A stretch of DNA of 64,000 nucleotides. Source: an uncultured Bacteroidales bacterium (GTDB taxonomy: Bacteria > Bacteroidota > Bacteroidia > Bacteroidales > CAIWKO01). Shown in pieces: positions 17,643 to 27,298 of the stretch (position 1 is its first letter; each line of letters starts with the position of its first letter). Below the pieces are notes generated by a model. The model made no database searches, was not told the DNA's origin, and worked only from the letters and a program-made list of their open reading frames with translations. The stretch covers positions 124,001 to 188,000 of the forward strand of contig CAIWKO010000060.1 in NCBI GenBank assembly GCA_903913285.1, in the 5' to 3' direction. Position numbers and translations under genes: made by a program.

Positions 17643-19019
17643 ATGATTCTAAAAAAGAACTTATTAAGATTTTCAGGAATTTTTATTTTATTTCTTTCGC
17701 TTTTTTTAATCACAACATCGTGTGGCAAAGAAATAACTGATTTTTTTAAAGCTATCGAACGATACGGATATCAAACTGCAGAGCCCCTTGGGAAAAAATC
17801 TATTCCTGTCGATAATCAATTGCTAGGCGGATATGTTTACAATTCGCTTCCGGTTATTATTTCCGAAAAAGATAAATTTACGTATCAATTGACCTTTCTA
17901 TCTGTTGAACTCGATAAAGAAAATGTGGTTGTAGAAGCTTTTATGAGCGACATAAACAACAGCCACTACCTGAATATCAATATGGGCGAAACATTCGCTT
18001 TCTTAAAAATGAGCACTGTTATCAACAATAATCTGGATATTAAATTGCTCCGTAATTCTATCGAACCATACGTTGCGAAAGGCGGATTGAAAGATTGGCT
18101 CGAAAAAAACGGCAGCAAAGAGACCTATTCCCCCGAAAACCAGTCGTCAATTGATATCTTTTATAGTTTTACGTTTAACAAAATTACCATTGACAAGGCA
18201 TATCAGATACAAACCGAGCAACTCCACGAAAAAATGGTTGATCTGTTCGAATCATGTTCGAATTATTACACCTATAATTCACTTGAAAAACGCTATCCTA
18301 ACGAACCACTGCTGAGTAGGGCCCGCGAAGGTATTTTTAATCATTGCAAAACAATAGAGGCTTATCAGGCCTTCATCGACAGATTTCCGGATGATGCTTT
18401 AGTTGCCAAAGCTAAATCGCGTATTCAGGAAATTAAGATGTATAAAGCCGATAGTTTGAATTATAGTATCGCAGCAAAACAAAATAGCATCGAAGCATAC
18501 GAAAACTTTATCAGCAATAGCTCAACAGCTGCCTTTAAAGATACTGCAACGCGCAAAATAGCCATATTAGCAAACGCTATCAACGAAAATGATATAGAAT
18601 GGCAGTGGACAGGCAGCAGCAAAACCGAGGCAATGAAGCTGATCTTTCAGAAGATCGATTATGCAAACCCATTTGATAATCAGGAATGGTATCAGCAACA
18701 CCTCACCTTTTATTGCTTAAAACTACAACAACCGGATATCACTGAAAAAGGTATACTCTATCTTGACAAACTAGCCAAGAAAAAACCACCAAGCAACGAT
18801 ATGCTGAATCTTTATCTCAGTAAGGGTTTTCTTTTGTGGTCGGTTGAAAAAACCGAGATGGCACTGGATGTGTTTCGCTCTAAAATAGAAGAATCATACA
18901 CGGGTGACAATGCTATGACTTTCAGGGCAAAAATAAAAGCATGGTACAAGAACTTTAAAGATAGCGATATTGTTTTTCCGAAAGAGAAAAGCAACTGGAA
19001 AAAGATCCGGAAACTTTAA
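17643..19019 (+). CDS. Putative lipoprotein with TPR-like helical repeats
   Basis: 458 residues with a lipoprotein signal: a long hydrophobic stretch (GIFILFLSLFLITTSC) and lipid-modified Cys near residue 27. Residues ~190-320 contain helical-repeat segments of the TPR/BamD type: YNSLEKRYPNEPLLSRAR, then AYQAFIDRFPDDALVAKAKSRI, then AYENFISNSSTAAFKDTA. The remainder has no recognised domain. Outer-membrane-anchored, periplasm-facing location is inferred. It has its own promoter and is followed after 42 bp by the SUI1-family gene. Function unknown. Confidence 0.75.
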   Translation: MILKKNLLRFSGIFILFLSLFLITTSCGKEITDFFKAIERYGYQTAEPLGKKSIPVDNQLLGGYVYNSLPVIISEKDKFTYQLTFLSVELDKENVVVEAFMSDINNSHYLNINMGETFAFLKMSTVINNNLDIKLLRNSIEPYVAKGGLKDWLEKNGSKETYSPENQSSIDIFYSFTFNKITIDKAYQIQTEQLHEKMVDLFESCSNYYTYNSLEKRYPNEPLLSRAREGIFNHCKTIEAYQAFIDRFPDDALVAKAKSRIQEIKMYKADSLNYSIAAKQNSIEAYENFISNSSTAAFKDTATRKIAILANAINENDIEWQWTGSSKTEAMKLIFQKIDYANPFDNQEWYQQHLTFYCLKLQQPDITEKGILYLDKLAKKKPPSNDMLNLYLSKGFLLWSVEKTEMALDVFRSKIEESYTGDNAMTFRAKIKAWYKNFKDSDIVFPKEKSNWKKIRKL

Positions 19020-19061
19020 TAAAATTGTCTTTTTCTAATCGAAATTAATAGAGCGTTGGCT

Positions 19062-19403
19062 ATGCAAAAAAAGAAGAATGTAACGGGTGTGGTTTATTCA
19101 ACCAACCCTGATTTTGACTATACCTATAACAGCGATTCCGAACCCGAAACTTTGCCACCTCAGCAACAGGTTCTGCGTATATTTTTAGAGAAGAAACACC
19201 GCGGCGGCAAAACTGCATCAATCATAAAAGGCTTTGTGGGGAAGAGTGAAGACATGGAAGAACTTGGTAAATTGCTGAAAACAAAATGTGGAACCGGTGG
19301 TTCGGTTAAAGACGGCGAGATCATAATTCAGGGAGATATGCGCGAAAAAATTCTCGAGATGCTGATCTCAAAAGGCTATAAAGCAAAAAAATCCGGAGGA
19401 TAA
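19062..19403 (+). CDS. SUI1/YciH family translation initiation factor homologue
   Basis: 113 residues from the ATG at 19062; a TTG two codons upstream is possible but less likely. The C-terminal ~80 residues are the SUI1 fold: LRIFLEKKHRGGKTASIIKG, with the basic RGGK loop, then a strand-helix ending in ILEMLISKGYKAKK. SUI1 proteins are bacterial relatives of eIF1; E. coli YciH is thought to act in initiation fidelity or stress. The N-terminal ~35 residues are an acidic, Pro-rich tail. Terminated by a strong hairpin at 19406-19434. Confidence 0.88.
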   Translation: MQKKKNVTGVVYSTNPDFDYTYNSDSEPETLPPQQQVLRIFLEKKHRGGKTASIIKGFVGKSEDMEELGKLLKTKCGTGGSVKDGEIIIQGDMREKILEMLISKGYKAKKSGG

Positions 19404-19405
19404 AC

Positions 19406-19434
19406 AAAAAGGGGAGCAATGAGCTCCCCTTTTT
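19406..19434. terminator. Bidirectional rho-independent terminator
   Basis: Perfect hairpin GGGGAGC / GCTCCCC (19411-19417 and 19423-19429) with a 5-nt loop, flanked by AAAAA on the left and TTTTT on the right, so it can serve both the SUI1 gene and the convergent M16 protease gene. Confidence 0.88.
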
Positions 19435-19454
19435 GTTTCTGAATTCAATTGAAT

Positions 19455-22433
19455 TTATTTTGGCAGATTGATCTCTATCAGCTTTCCGTTAAAACTGTCC
19501 TTTTCTGCACTTATCTTATCCTTGCTTCCGTATACACAAATTGCTTTCTGATCGAGCACATCTTTCACCATTTTGGCAAATCCGTTTATGTCGGCAACTT
19601 TGGTTGACAAAATATCATCACGGTCTTTTTGAATATCGGCCAACGAACGTTTCGAAAAATAATATACCACAGCCGAAGAACCTTTTTGCTGCGGAGTTTG
19701 AGGCATATCAATGCCCGAAATGGTTCCGATGATGAAACGAGTCATAGCATCGTTGTCGACGTTGAATTTTGTCAGGTAATCGGGAGTTGCATTGTAGTTA
19801 TCGATGGTTAATTTTAAATTCGGGTCGCGATAAGAGCTAAGCATGAATGTACCAGTGGGAGAAATGTTGGAATATCCGCCATACGCACCGCCAATAACCC
19901 GGATCTGATTGGTTAGCCATTCTCTGGAAACAATCTGGTTCAAAACACGCATCTTCCCGTTCCAGGTGTAGCCTAACTTTTTGAAATCGTATCCATCAAT
20001 AACATATTGAACCTTTGAAGTGGTTTGTATTCCTTCGTTCTTTTTTTCGAGGTTGAACTTCCATATCTTGAATTCAGGTTTCGAGGTTGGTAGAGCCTTG
20101 CCAAATGTTGCTGTTGATTTGGTAAATGCATCGATATCGGTCTTACTGCATGTGGTGGCAACGATCATGTTGTCTTTTGTGAAAAGCAATGCGGCTGTTT
20201 TCTTAAGGTTGTTTACAATTTCGGTAGAGTTCTTGTCGAAATCGCGGAGCAAACGGGAAACGAACCAATAGTATTCCAAACCGCTGGTGAGCTCGGTGAA
20301 CATACCGCGGTTGCTGAAATATGAGGCCAGACGGTTAGTTGCAACACCTCGGCCATCGCGTTTCATCTGCCCATCGAGTTGCGACTGGTGGCGAACTAAC
20401 AGCGAATGGAGCCGGGCCGTATCTGTGAAAATAGTATTATTCAATATCTCGGAAGTTAATGAATACATCTTATCCAGTTTATCATTCATCACTTTGGTGG
20501 TAACTGTAAACTTCGATATCATATTATTGTCGTCCTGATTTTCAAGATAGGTATCGAGATTGGTGCGGAACCCGCCCAGCCAGGTATTCATTTCGCGGTT
20601 CAGATCGCCGTATTTGTAGTTCTTGGTATCGAGCGATGTTAGCATGTTTGATAATAAGGATGCATAAGGAAGCAGCTCTGCGGGAAGCACATGTAGGTCG
20701 AAGTACATATCGGTATACACGATGTTATTGGTAAATTCTTCGTGGAAAAGAACTTTGGTTCCTGTGGCCTGCTTTTCGTCGCAGCCATACCAAACTGCTT
20801 TGGGATTGATGTCGCTAAGTTTCAGCAAGGGAATGGTAGCCAATGCCTGGGGAGTATCATCGCGTTTCTGGAAAGCTATAAGATCGTTGGTTTCTTTAAC
20901 CAGTTCGTCGATCTTAGGGCCCGTCAGTGAGGCTTTGTATTGCTTTAGCTCCGACTCCATCTTTTGAGTGCGTTCTTTTTCCATACCGGGTTTGGGTTCC
21001 ATGGAAATGAGCAGGGCATGTTTGTTTTCGAGGAAGCATTTGGTGATGGTAGTTTCGAGGTATTTGGTCTTCAATAGCTCTTTGAATTTTGTTAGTGTTT
21101 TTTCGTATTCAAGGCCCGGGAAGGGGTCGTTATCAAAGAACCAAGAGGGCTGAATTTGCTGCATATAGCTAATGCCTTTCTGCGCATCGTTGCCTTCGCG
21201 CATCCTGAACTCCATACGGTTTAATATGCCCTGAACCTCCTGCATATCGATGCCCTTAGCTACTACATCCTTCAAGGTGCTCATCACGAGATCATAGAAT
21301 TTTTGTTTGTCTTCAATATTCGCATTCTGAACCGTGATGGTGATCACGTTTTGCTTCATACCCGAATTGCCCGCGTTGATATCTTTTCCGATGCCGGCCT
21401 TTTGCAGTGCCAAACGAACCGGAGCGTTATCCTGATTAAACAACACATCGCAGATAATATCCAAAGCCATGCTCAATTCGTTATCGGTACCGTGGCCTGA
21501 AACAAAATTAAGCGACAGGAATGTCTGATCTTTCGTGCCGGAACCTTCGAGAACGGGATAGTATTCCGAAACGTTTTTCATAGCCGTGAACGGTTTTTGG
21601 TCTTCGATCACCGGAAGATTGCCTGTACGGGTGTAACTCGACAAGTATTCTTTATCCAAAAATTCAAGTTCCTTATCCATATCGGCATTCCCGTATAGGA
21701 AAATATAGGAGTTTTCGGGTGTATAGAATTTTTGATGGAATTTTACAAATTCGTCGTAGGTGAGTGTAGGTATTTGCGATGGATAGCCGCCCGACTCGAA
21801 ACCATAGAGGTTGTCGGGGAAAAGATTCTTATAGATCTGATAAGATAACTCGCGGGATGGAGTGGAATAAGCCCCCTTCATTTCGTTATAAACCACACCT
21901 TTATAAGTGATGTCGGCATCTTTATCGGTGAGTTCGTAGTGCCAGCCTTCCTGCTTCATAATGGTCGGATCGGTCACTACCAGCGGGTTGAAAACCGCAT
22001 CCATGTATATGTGCATTAGGTTGAAATAATCTTTATCGTTCATGCTGGCACAGGGAAACATGGTAAAATCCTTAGAAGTAAATGCGTTGATAAAGGTTTT
22101 AAGCGAGCCTTTCATCAATACATCGAAGGGGCTCTTAACCGGGAAATTCTTGGAACCGTCGAGCACCGAATGCTCCATCACATGAGCTATACCGTTATCA
22201 GAATAGGGAACGGTTTTAAAAGCAATTCCGAAGGTCTTGTTATCGTCGGTTGATGCAATTTTGAGCAAACGTGCGCCGCTTTTCACATGTTCGTATAAGT
22301 AGCAATCAGCGTTCACTTCTTTCACAAATCGCTTTTCGATGAGCTTAAATCCGTGGGTGATGGTTTGTGCGTATCCCATAATACTTGTAAAGCATATAAT
22401 GCTTAGGGTTAAAATTAATACTCGTTTTTTCAT
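19455..22433 (-). CDS. M16C zinc metallopeptidase, presequence protease (PreP/Cym1) type
   Basis: 992 residues with a signal peptide (MKKRVLILTLSIICFTSIMGYAQ), so probably periplasmic. The inverted zinc motif HxxEH is HVMEH (residues 84-88), with the downstream Glu ligand in YKGVVYNEMKGAYS. The enzyme keeps the family layout of two paired M16 halves joined by a helical hairpin; the C-terminal half carries the substrate-binding Arg/Tyr region (GGAYGGYSNISPTG). The length matches PreP (~970). It degrades oligopeptides, here presumably peptide debris in the periplasm; organellar homologues clear targeting peptides. Codon use is richer in G+C than the upstream genes. Confidence 0.9.
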   Translation of the reverse strand: MKKRVLILTLSIICFTSIMGYAQTITHGFKLIEKRFVKEVNADCYLYEHVKSGARLLKIASTDDNKTFGIAFKTVPYSDNGIAHVMEHSVLDGSKNFPVKSPFDVLMKGSLKTFINAFTSKDFTMFPCASMNDKDYFNLMHIYMDAVFNPLVVTDPTIMKQEGWHYELTDKDADITYKGVVYNEMKGAYSTPSRELSYQIYKNLFPDNLYGFESGGYPSQIPTLTYDEFVKFHQKFYTPENSYIFLYGNADMDKELEFLDKEYLSSYTRTGNLPVIEDQKPFTAMKNVSEYYPVLEGSGTKDQTFLSLNFVSGHGTDNELSMALDIICDVLFNQDNAPVRLALQKAGIGKDINAGNSGMKQNVITITVQNANIEDKQKFYDLVMSTLKDVVAKGIDMQEVQGILNRMEFRMREGNDAQKGISYMQQIQPSWFFDNDPFPGLEYEKTLTKFKELLKTKYLETTITKCFLENKHALLISMEPKPGMEKERTQKMESELKQYKASLTGPKIDELVKETNDLIAFQKRDDTPQALATIPLLKLSDINPKAVWYGCDEKQATGTKVLFHEEFTNNIVYTDMYFDLHVLPAELLPYASLLSNMLTSLDTKNYKYGDLNREMNTWLGGFRTNLDTYLENQDDNNMISKFTVTTKVMNDKLDKMYSLTSEILNNTIFTDTARLHSLLVRHQSQLDGQMKRDGRGVATNRLASYFSNRGMFTELTSGLEYYWFVSRLLRDFDKNSTEIVNNLKKTAALLFTKDNMIVATTCSKTDIDAFTKSTATFGKALPTSKPEFKIWKFNLEKKNEGIQTTSKVQYVIDGYDFKKLGYTWNGKMRVLNQIVSREWLTNQIRVIGGAYGGYSNISPTGTFMLSSYRDPNLKLTIDNYNATPDYLTKFNVDNDAMTRFIIGTISGIDMPQTPQQKGSSAVVYYFSKRSLADIQKDRDDILSTKVADINGFAKMVKDVLDQKAICVYGSKDKISAEKDSFNGKLIEINLPK

Positions 22434-22707
22434 TATTGGTTTGTTTAGTTGATTTTGATTTCAGGCATCAATATTAAGAAATATTGTACAGACAGCCAAA
22501 CAAAATCGGTAAAATACCACCGTCATGGGGTGAGTTGGGTATTCTGCCCGATAAAGCTCATACAGGTGTTGAAACGAACCTAAGATCATAATTCGATTCT
22601 CTTAATTTCAAATTCCTATTCATTTTTTTATTAATATTGCATGAGTGTTTTAGGGTATTGCTTGGAGCTGATTGATACATCTTTTTTGAATTTGACTCAA
22701 AAGATCT

Positions 22708-24822
22708 ATGGCACGTACAACTAAATTCCAGATACCGGAAGGCGATACGGTGTTCGGCTTAAAATTATCGCTCAATGTGCAGGCTGTGCTCCTGTTGGTA
22801 TTGACCTTTGCGGCCTATTGCCGGATGCTGAACAATGGGTTCACGTATTTCAGCGACGACGATTATGTTTTGAACAACACCATCATTCAAAACCTCAACC
22901 TGCACAACATCCGATTTATGTTCAGTTCGTATTTCGACGGGCACTACCATCCGCTCACCATGCTCTCTCTGGGTATCACTTATGCCATGGGTGGAACGAA
23001 CGCGGTGTGGTATCAGGCCACCAACCTGCTGTTTCATTTGGTCAACACCCTATTGGTGTTTTGGTTCGTCAGGGCACTGTTCAAAAATCAGGAGATGGCT
23101 TTCGTGGTGGCAATGCTTTTTGGGCTGCACACGCTGCATGTTGAATCGGTAGCACGCATTACCGAACGCAAGGACATGCTCTACACCTGCTTTTACCTGC
23201 TTTCGGCCATTGCCTACGTGAAATATGCGGAACAGAAACGCATAAAATTGTACGTGTATTCGGTAGTGTTGTTCGTGCTGTCGCTACTTTCGAAGGGGCA
23301 GGCTGTTTCGCTGTTCATAACGGTGGTTCTGATCGACTATTGGCTGGGAAGAAACCTAAAAGATAATCAGGTGCTGCTCGAAAAGCTGCCTTTTTTGCTA
23401 CTGGCGCTTGTTTTCGGTTATCTGAATCTAGAAGCACAAAAATACACGGGCTATTTGCTCGATTACAAGAGCATGGCTTTCTACGAGCCTTTTCTGGATT
23501 CGGCCTATGTGCTTACGCACTATCTCGGGCGCATGGCACTGCCCGTTGGGCTTTCGGCGCTCTACCCTTATCCGAACATCATCGGACAGGCGGTTCCGGC
23601 CTATATGTGGCTCTATCTGCTGGTTTTCGTCGTACTTATTGCAGCAGCTGTTTACTTTTACCGAAAAAACAAAATGGCCTTCTTCGGCTTGTTATTCTAT
23701 GTAGCAAACGTGTTCATGATGCTGCGTATCATACCCGTTGCCGAGAACATTATGCCCGACCGATACAACTACGTGCCTTCCATTGGGTTCTTCATCTTGA
23801 TCTACAGTGGTAATAACTGGCTGAAAAAGTATAAGCCCTCGTATTCAGCTATGGCGGGATACGGGCTGGGCGCATATCTGGTGCTGCTGTTGATACTCAC
23901 CTTTCTGCGCTGCCCTATTTGGCGCTCGGGCGAAACGGTTTGGCTTGATGCCTACGAAAAATATCCCGACAACACTTATGTGCTGCAAAACGTGGGATAT
24001 ATTCATATCAAACAGCATAAAGTTTCTCAGGGATTGGCAGATTTAAACCGTGCCCTGCAGAACGACCCTCAGAATCTTCTGGCGCTGATCGCCCGTCTTG
24101 ATGCACTGAAACAAATGAAAGACAGCGTGGCCGCACAACACGATCTGGACTACGTGAGGCATCTGAAGCCACGCTCTTCGGAAGTGTACGAAAATCAGGC
24201 GAACATTCTGTTTTTGTATGGCGATCTGAAAAAAGACGGGGTGCAGATAGAGGCTTCGTATAAAAAAGCCATCGAATTGTATCCTTATAATGCAAAATAT
24301 TATTACAATCTGGGGGTTTTTCAGTATAAAACCGAACGTTTCGATGCTGCGCTGCAAAACATCAGCCACGGTTTAAGTTTCAAGCCCTTCAACATCGAAT
24401 TTTACTATCTGTATGCCGGTATGACCGAATTTGCACAAAACAATTTTACCACCGCCCGCTCCGATTTTCGAACGGGTTTGCGCTACGACCCAAAAAACTC
24501 CACACTAACCACATGGCTGCAGAACACCGTTTTTTGCATCAAAAACTATCATCCCGAAACGTTTTACAACACCCCGAAACAAAATAACGAGGCTGGCTCG
24601 GCCTTTTTCAATCATCAGGCCTACGGGATTGCCATCGGCTATTTCGAAAAAGCCATCCGGCTCGATTCTACAGATGCTACAGGCTATCAAAACCGAGCCA
24701 TTGCTTACTATTCAAAAGGCGACTACGAGCAGGCGCTTCACGACCTGATGAAAGTAAAAAGCCTGAATGCCGACTACGATACCAAACTGATGGACGAACT
24801 GCTGCAAAAATGCAAGAAATAA
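22708..24822 (+). CDS. Polytopic GT-C-like membrane protein with C-terminal TPR repeats (TMTC-like)
   Basis: 704 residues. Residues ~20-420 hold about 10-12 transmembrane helices; the first periplasmic loop has an acidic motif FSDDDYVLNN and a later one has ARITERKDMLY, both typical of GT-C glycosyltransferases related to TMTC/O-mannosyltransferases. Residues ~440-700 are TPR units (NTYVLQNVGYIHIKQHK, AKYYYNLGVFQYKTERFDAAL, ATGYQNRAIAYYSKGDYEQAL). TMTC proteins in animals O-mannosylate cadherins; bacterial members probably modify exported proteins or glycans, with substrate unknown. No neighbouring glycan genes. The gene is visibly richer in G+C than the rest of the window. Confidence 0.8.
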   Translation: MARTTKFQIPEGDTVFGLKLSLNVQAVLLLVLTFAAYCRMLNNGFTYFSDDDYVLNNTIIQNLNLHNIRFMFSSYFDGHYHPLTMLSLGITYAMGGTNAVWYQATNLLFHLVNTLLVFWFVRALFKNQEMAFVVAMLFGLHTLHVESVARITERKDMLYTCFYLLSAIAYVKYAEQKRIKLYVYSVVLFVLSLLSKGQAVSLFITVVLIDYWLGRNLKDNQVLLEKLPFLLLALVFGYLNLEAQKYTGYLLDYKSMAFYEPFLDSAYVLTHYLGRMALPVGLSALYPYPNIIGQAVPAYMWLYLLVFVVLIAAAVYFYRKNKMAFFGLLFYVANVFMMLRIIPVAENIMPDRYNYVPSIGFFILIYSGNNWLKKYKPSYSAMAGYGLGAYLVLLLILTFLRCPIWRSGETVWLDAYEKYPDNTYVLQNVGYIHIKQHKVSQGLADLNRALQNDPQNLLALIARLDALKQMKDSVAAQHDLDYVRHLKPRSSEVYENQANILFLYGDLKKDGVQIEASYKKAIELYPYNAKYYYNLGVFQYKTERFDAALQNISHGLSFKPFNIEFYYLYAGMTEFAQNNFTTARSDFRTGLRYDPKNSTLTTWLQNTVFCIKNYHPETFYNTPKQNNEAGSAFFNHQAYGIAIGYFEKAIRLDSTDATGYQNRAIAYYSKGDYEQALHDLMKVKSLNADYDTKLMDELLQKCKK

Positions 24823-24949
24823 TTCAAAATAAAAATTACAACTGAGAATAAATTCTAAATAAAAGCAGAACTTTCTGGTAGCATTGCTTGCGGAGATATT
24901 ATTTTGCCTGAATGATTAACGACAAAGGCTTCTGATGCCATAAACCTTC

Positions 24950-25222
24950 ATTTGGATGTTACTTGGCATAATTTGAATGTTGCCTGTAATAATTTGAATG
25001 TTGCTCGCCATAATTTGAATGTTACTTGGCATAATTTGAATGTTACTTGGCATAATTTGAATGTTACTTGCCATAATTTGGATGTTAGGAGGCATAATTT
25101 GAATGTTGACTGTCATAATTTAAATGTTACTTGCCATAATTTGGATGTTAGTAGGCATAATTTGAATGTTGTGAGGCAAAATTTGAATGTTGCCTGTCAT
25201 AATTTGAATGTTATGATGCAAA
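24950..25222. repeat. 21-bp tandem repeat array, 13 copies
   Basis: Thirteen uninterrupted 21-bp units from 24950. Each has a nearly constant half, ATTTGAATGTT (occasionally ATTTGGATGTT), and a variable half such as acttggcata, gcctgtaata or aggaggcata. Two adjacent units (25013 and 25034) are identical. Because 21 is a multiple of 3, open frames with 7-residue repeats appear on both strands; I treat these as by-products. The array is the main content of the 678-bp gap between the TMTC-like gene and the convergent FAD oxidoreductase. The rest of the gap is AT-rich with no gene seen. Confidence 0.93.
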
Positions 25223-25500
25223 ATGCTGATAAATAGGTGTATAATTGCATTTCTTTACAAAAAAACTTTACAAAAAATATAAAAAAAGCTTTCCCTAAGC
25301 AATTCTATAAAAGTAATACGTTAAAAAAAAACGGTGTACCATATTAATGTATATTTCATCGACAGATAAAAAAGCAACATTTGTCTGTATCAATATCAAA
25401 AATCATTCAGAATTAATACATACACAAAAATTTCCTTCTTCCTTTTTTAGTTACTTTAAAAATAAAGTTAATTATTCAACTTCATTATTCAAAAAAAAAC

Positions 25501-27054
25501 TTAAAAAGATTCGCAACATTTATCCGCGCACTTTCTGCCATCAATTGCTGCTGAAATAATTCCACCTGCATAGCCTGCACCCTCGCCGCAGGGATATAAA
25601 CCTTTAACACGCGTATGCTCAAGCGTGTCGGCATCGCGCGGAATACGAACCGGCGACGAAGTTCTCGACTCGGGAGCATGCACCACAGCATCGTTGGTCA
25701 AAAAACCTTTCATGGCAAGGCCGAATTCCTTAAACCCATCCTGCAAACGCTTGTAAATAAATTTGGGAAACACGGCTTTCATATCAACCGAAACCACACC
25801 GGGCTTATATGAAGTTATCGGCAGGTCGGCCGAAGGTTTTCCATCAACAAAATCCTGAAGCCTCTGCGCGGGGACTTTTTGCGAGCTTCCGGCCTCAAGC
25901 CATGCTTTTTGCTCAACCGATCGCTGAAACTCCATGGCAGCCAGCGCGCCATACTCGCCAAAACCCTTAAAATCATCGGGCTGCAGCTCAACCACTATGC
26001 CAGAATTGGCCATAGGCATATCGCGTCGCGAAGGCGACCAGCCGTTGGTAACCACCTCGCCGGGTCGTGTTGCGCAGGGTGCTATCACTCCGCCCGGGCA
26101 CATGCAAAACGAATACACACCCCGGCCGTTCACTTGCCTCACAATATTATACGCTGCCGGCGGCAAATACGCTCCGCGGTCGTCGCGGTGATATTGTATG
26201 GCATCGATCAGGCTTTGCGGATGCTCCACCCTCACTCCCATGGCAAAAGCTTTCAACTCAATTTCAATGTTGATGCGATACAGCAGCTCGTATATGTCGC
26301 GAGCCGAATGCCCTGTAGCCAGCAGCAGCTTTTCAGTTTCGAAGCGTTCGCCGGCCAGAGTTTCAACTCCGGCAACCCTGTTGTTTTTCACCAGGATATT
26401 TACAACCCGCGTGTTGAAACGAATTTCGCCTCCGTGCTCCACGATGCATTCGCGTATATTTTTAATGATATCGGGCAACTTGTTCGTTCCAATGTGAGGA
26501 TGCGCCTCCACCCTGATCTTCCTGTCGGCGCCAAATGCCACCAACAATTGAATGATCTCCTCCACATCTCCCCGTTTTTTCGAGCGGGTATACAATTTGC
26601 CGTCCGAATAAGTGCCCGCGCCGCCTTCGCCAAAGCAATAGTTCGAATCTTCATTAACGATGTGCTCCATGTTGAGGGCTTTCAGGTCGGCAACACGTTC
26701 GCGCACATCCTTACCTCTTTCGAGTATGATGGGCTTAATTCCCTTTTCCAGACAATGCAAAGCTGCAAACAGCCCGGCAGGACCAGCTCCTATGATGATA
26801 ATGCTCCTCGCCTTCGAAACATCCTTATAATCGGGCAACGAAACGGGCAGGTCTTCAAAATCCTCGTTCACAAATACATTCACCTGCAAATTCACCTTGA
26901 TATAGCGTTGCCGCGCATCCACCGACGATCTCATTATTTCGATATGACGGATCTCGCCGGCATCAATACCGGTCTTGTCCATCACGATCTTTAAAAGTGC
27001 CGCTTTATCATCGACTATTTCGGGCGGAACAACTATTTGTAACTGCTGTTGCAT
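25501..27054 (-). CDS. FAD-dependent oxidoreductase (uncharacterised dehydrogenase, COG2509-like)
   Basis: 517 residues. A ~75-residue N-terminal domain precedes the FAD dinucleotide-binding fold: IIIIGAGPAGLFAALHCLEKG (residues ~85-105 in two parts) followed by ILERGKDVRERVADL. Diagnostic features are the NYCFGEGGAGTYSDGKLYTR stretch, LATGHSARDIYELL, and a C-terminal YPCGEGAGYAGGI that closes the FAD site. The family (related to YhiN/BaiN-type flavoproteins) is widespread in anaerobes and its substrate is unknown. Cys in MCPGGV and CATRPGE may be redox active. It is monocistronic and less AT-rich than most of the window. Confidence 0.87.
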   Translation of the reverse strand: MQQQLQIVVPPEIVDDKAALLKIVMDKTGIDAGEIRHIEIMRSSVDARQRYIKVNLQVNVFVNEDFEDLPVSLPDYKDVSKARSIIIIGAGPAGLFAALHCLEKGIKPIILERGKDVRERVADLKALNMEHIVNEDSNYCFGEGGAGTYSDGKLYTRSKKRGDVEEIIQLLVAFGADRKIRVEAHPHIGTNKLPDIIKNIRECIVEHGGEIRFNTRVVNILVKNNRVAGVETLAGERFETEKLLLATGHSARDIYELLYRINIEIELKAFAMGVRVEHPQSLIDAIQYHRDDRGAYLPPAAYNIVRQVNGRGVYSFCMCPGGVIAPCATRPGEVVTNGWSPSRRDMPMANSGIVVELQPDDFKGFGEYGALAAMEFQRSVEQKAWLEAGSSQKVPAQRLQDFVDGKPSADLPITSYKPGVVSVDMKAVFPKFIYKRLQDGFKEFGLAMKGFLTNDAVVHAPESRTSSPVRIPRDADTLEHTRVKGLYPCGEGAGYAGGIISAAIDGRKCADKCCESF

Positions 27055-27234
27055 AATTTTTGGTGTAAAGATACAAAAATGGCTTGCAGGGCTTTTTAAT
27101 TATCTATTAAAATATAAGTTCGGGAACATCTCCGAAAAAGCAACTATTATTTCAAAATACTTGTCTTTACTGTTGTATGTTTAAAATTATAAGCGACAAA
27201 CTGTTAATTTGTTATTCGAATCGAATAATTTTTT

Positions 27235-27242
27235 TACATTTG
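27235..27242 (+). promoter_or_regulatory. Candidate -7 element for the SprB-repeat protein gene
   Basis: TACATTTG, 56 bp before the ATG. A TTTG at 27208-27211 could be the -33 box, but the 23-bp spacer is longer than usual. Confidence 0.4.
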
Positions 27243-27298
27243 AAGAAAATTTAGCAATAGTCAATTATTATTTGCGATACACATAATCAATAAAAATT

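Noticed and set aside
24950-25222. CRISPR array
   Set aside because: The unit is only 21 bp with an 11-bp constant part and ~10-bp variable part; CRISPR repeats and spacers are each over 20 bp, and no cas gene is present.
24952-25236. 94-residue open frame of repeated HNLNVTx heptads, with a matching minus-strand frame
   Set aside because: Any 21-bp tandem array keeps its frame on both strands; no start context, promoter or signal favours a protein.
25879-26994. Long plus-strand open frame opposite the FAD oxidoreductase gene
   Set aside because: It lies wholly antisense to a clear flavoprotein with intact motifs, has no recognisable domain, and its His/Arg-rich content is typical of antisense frames.
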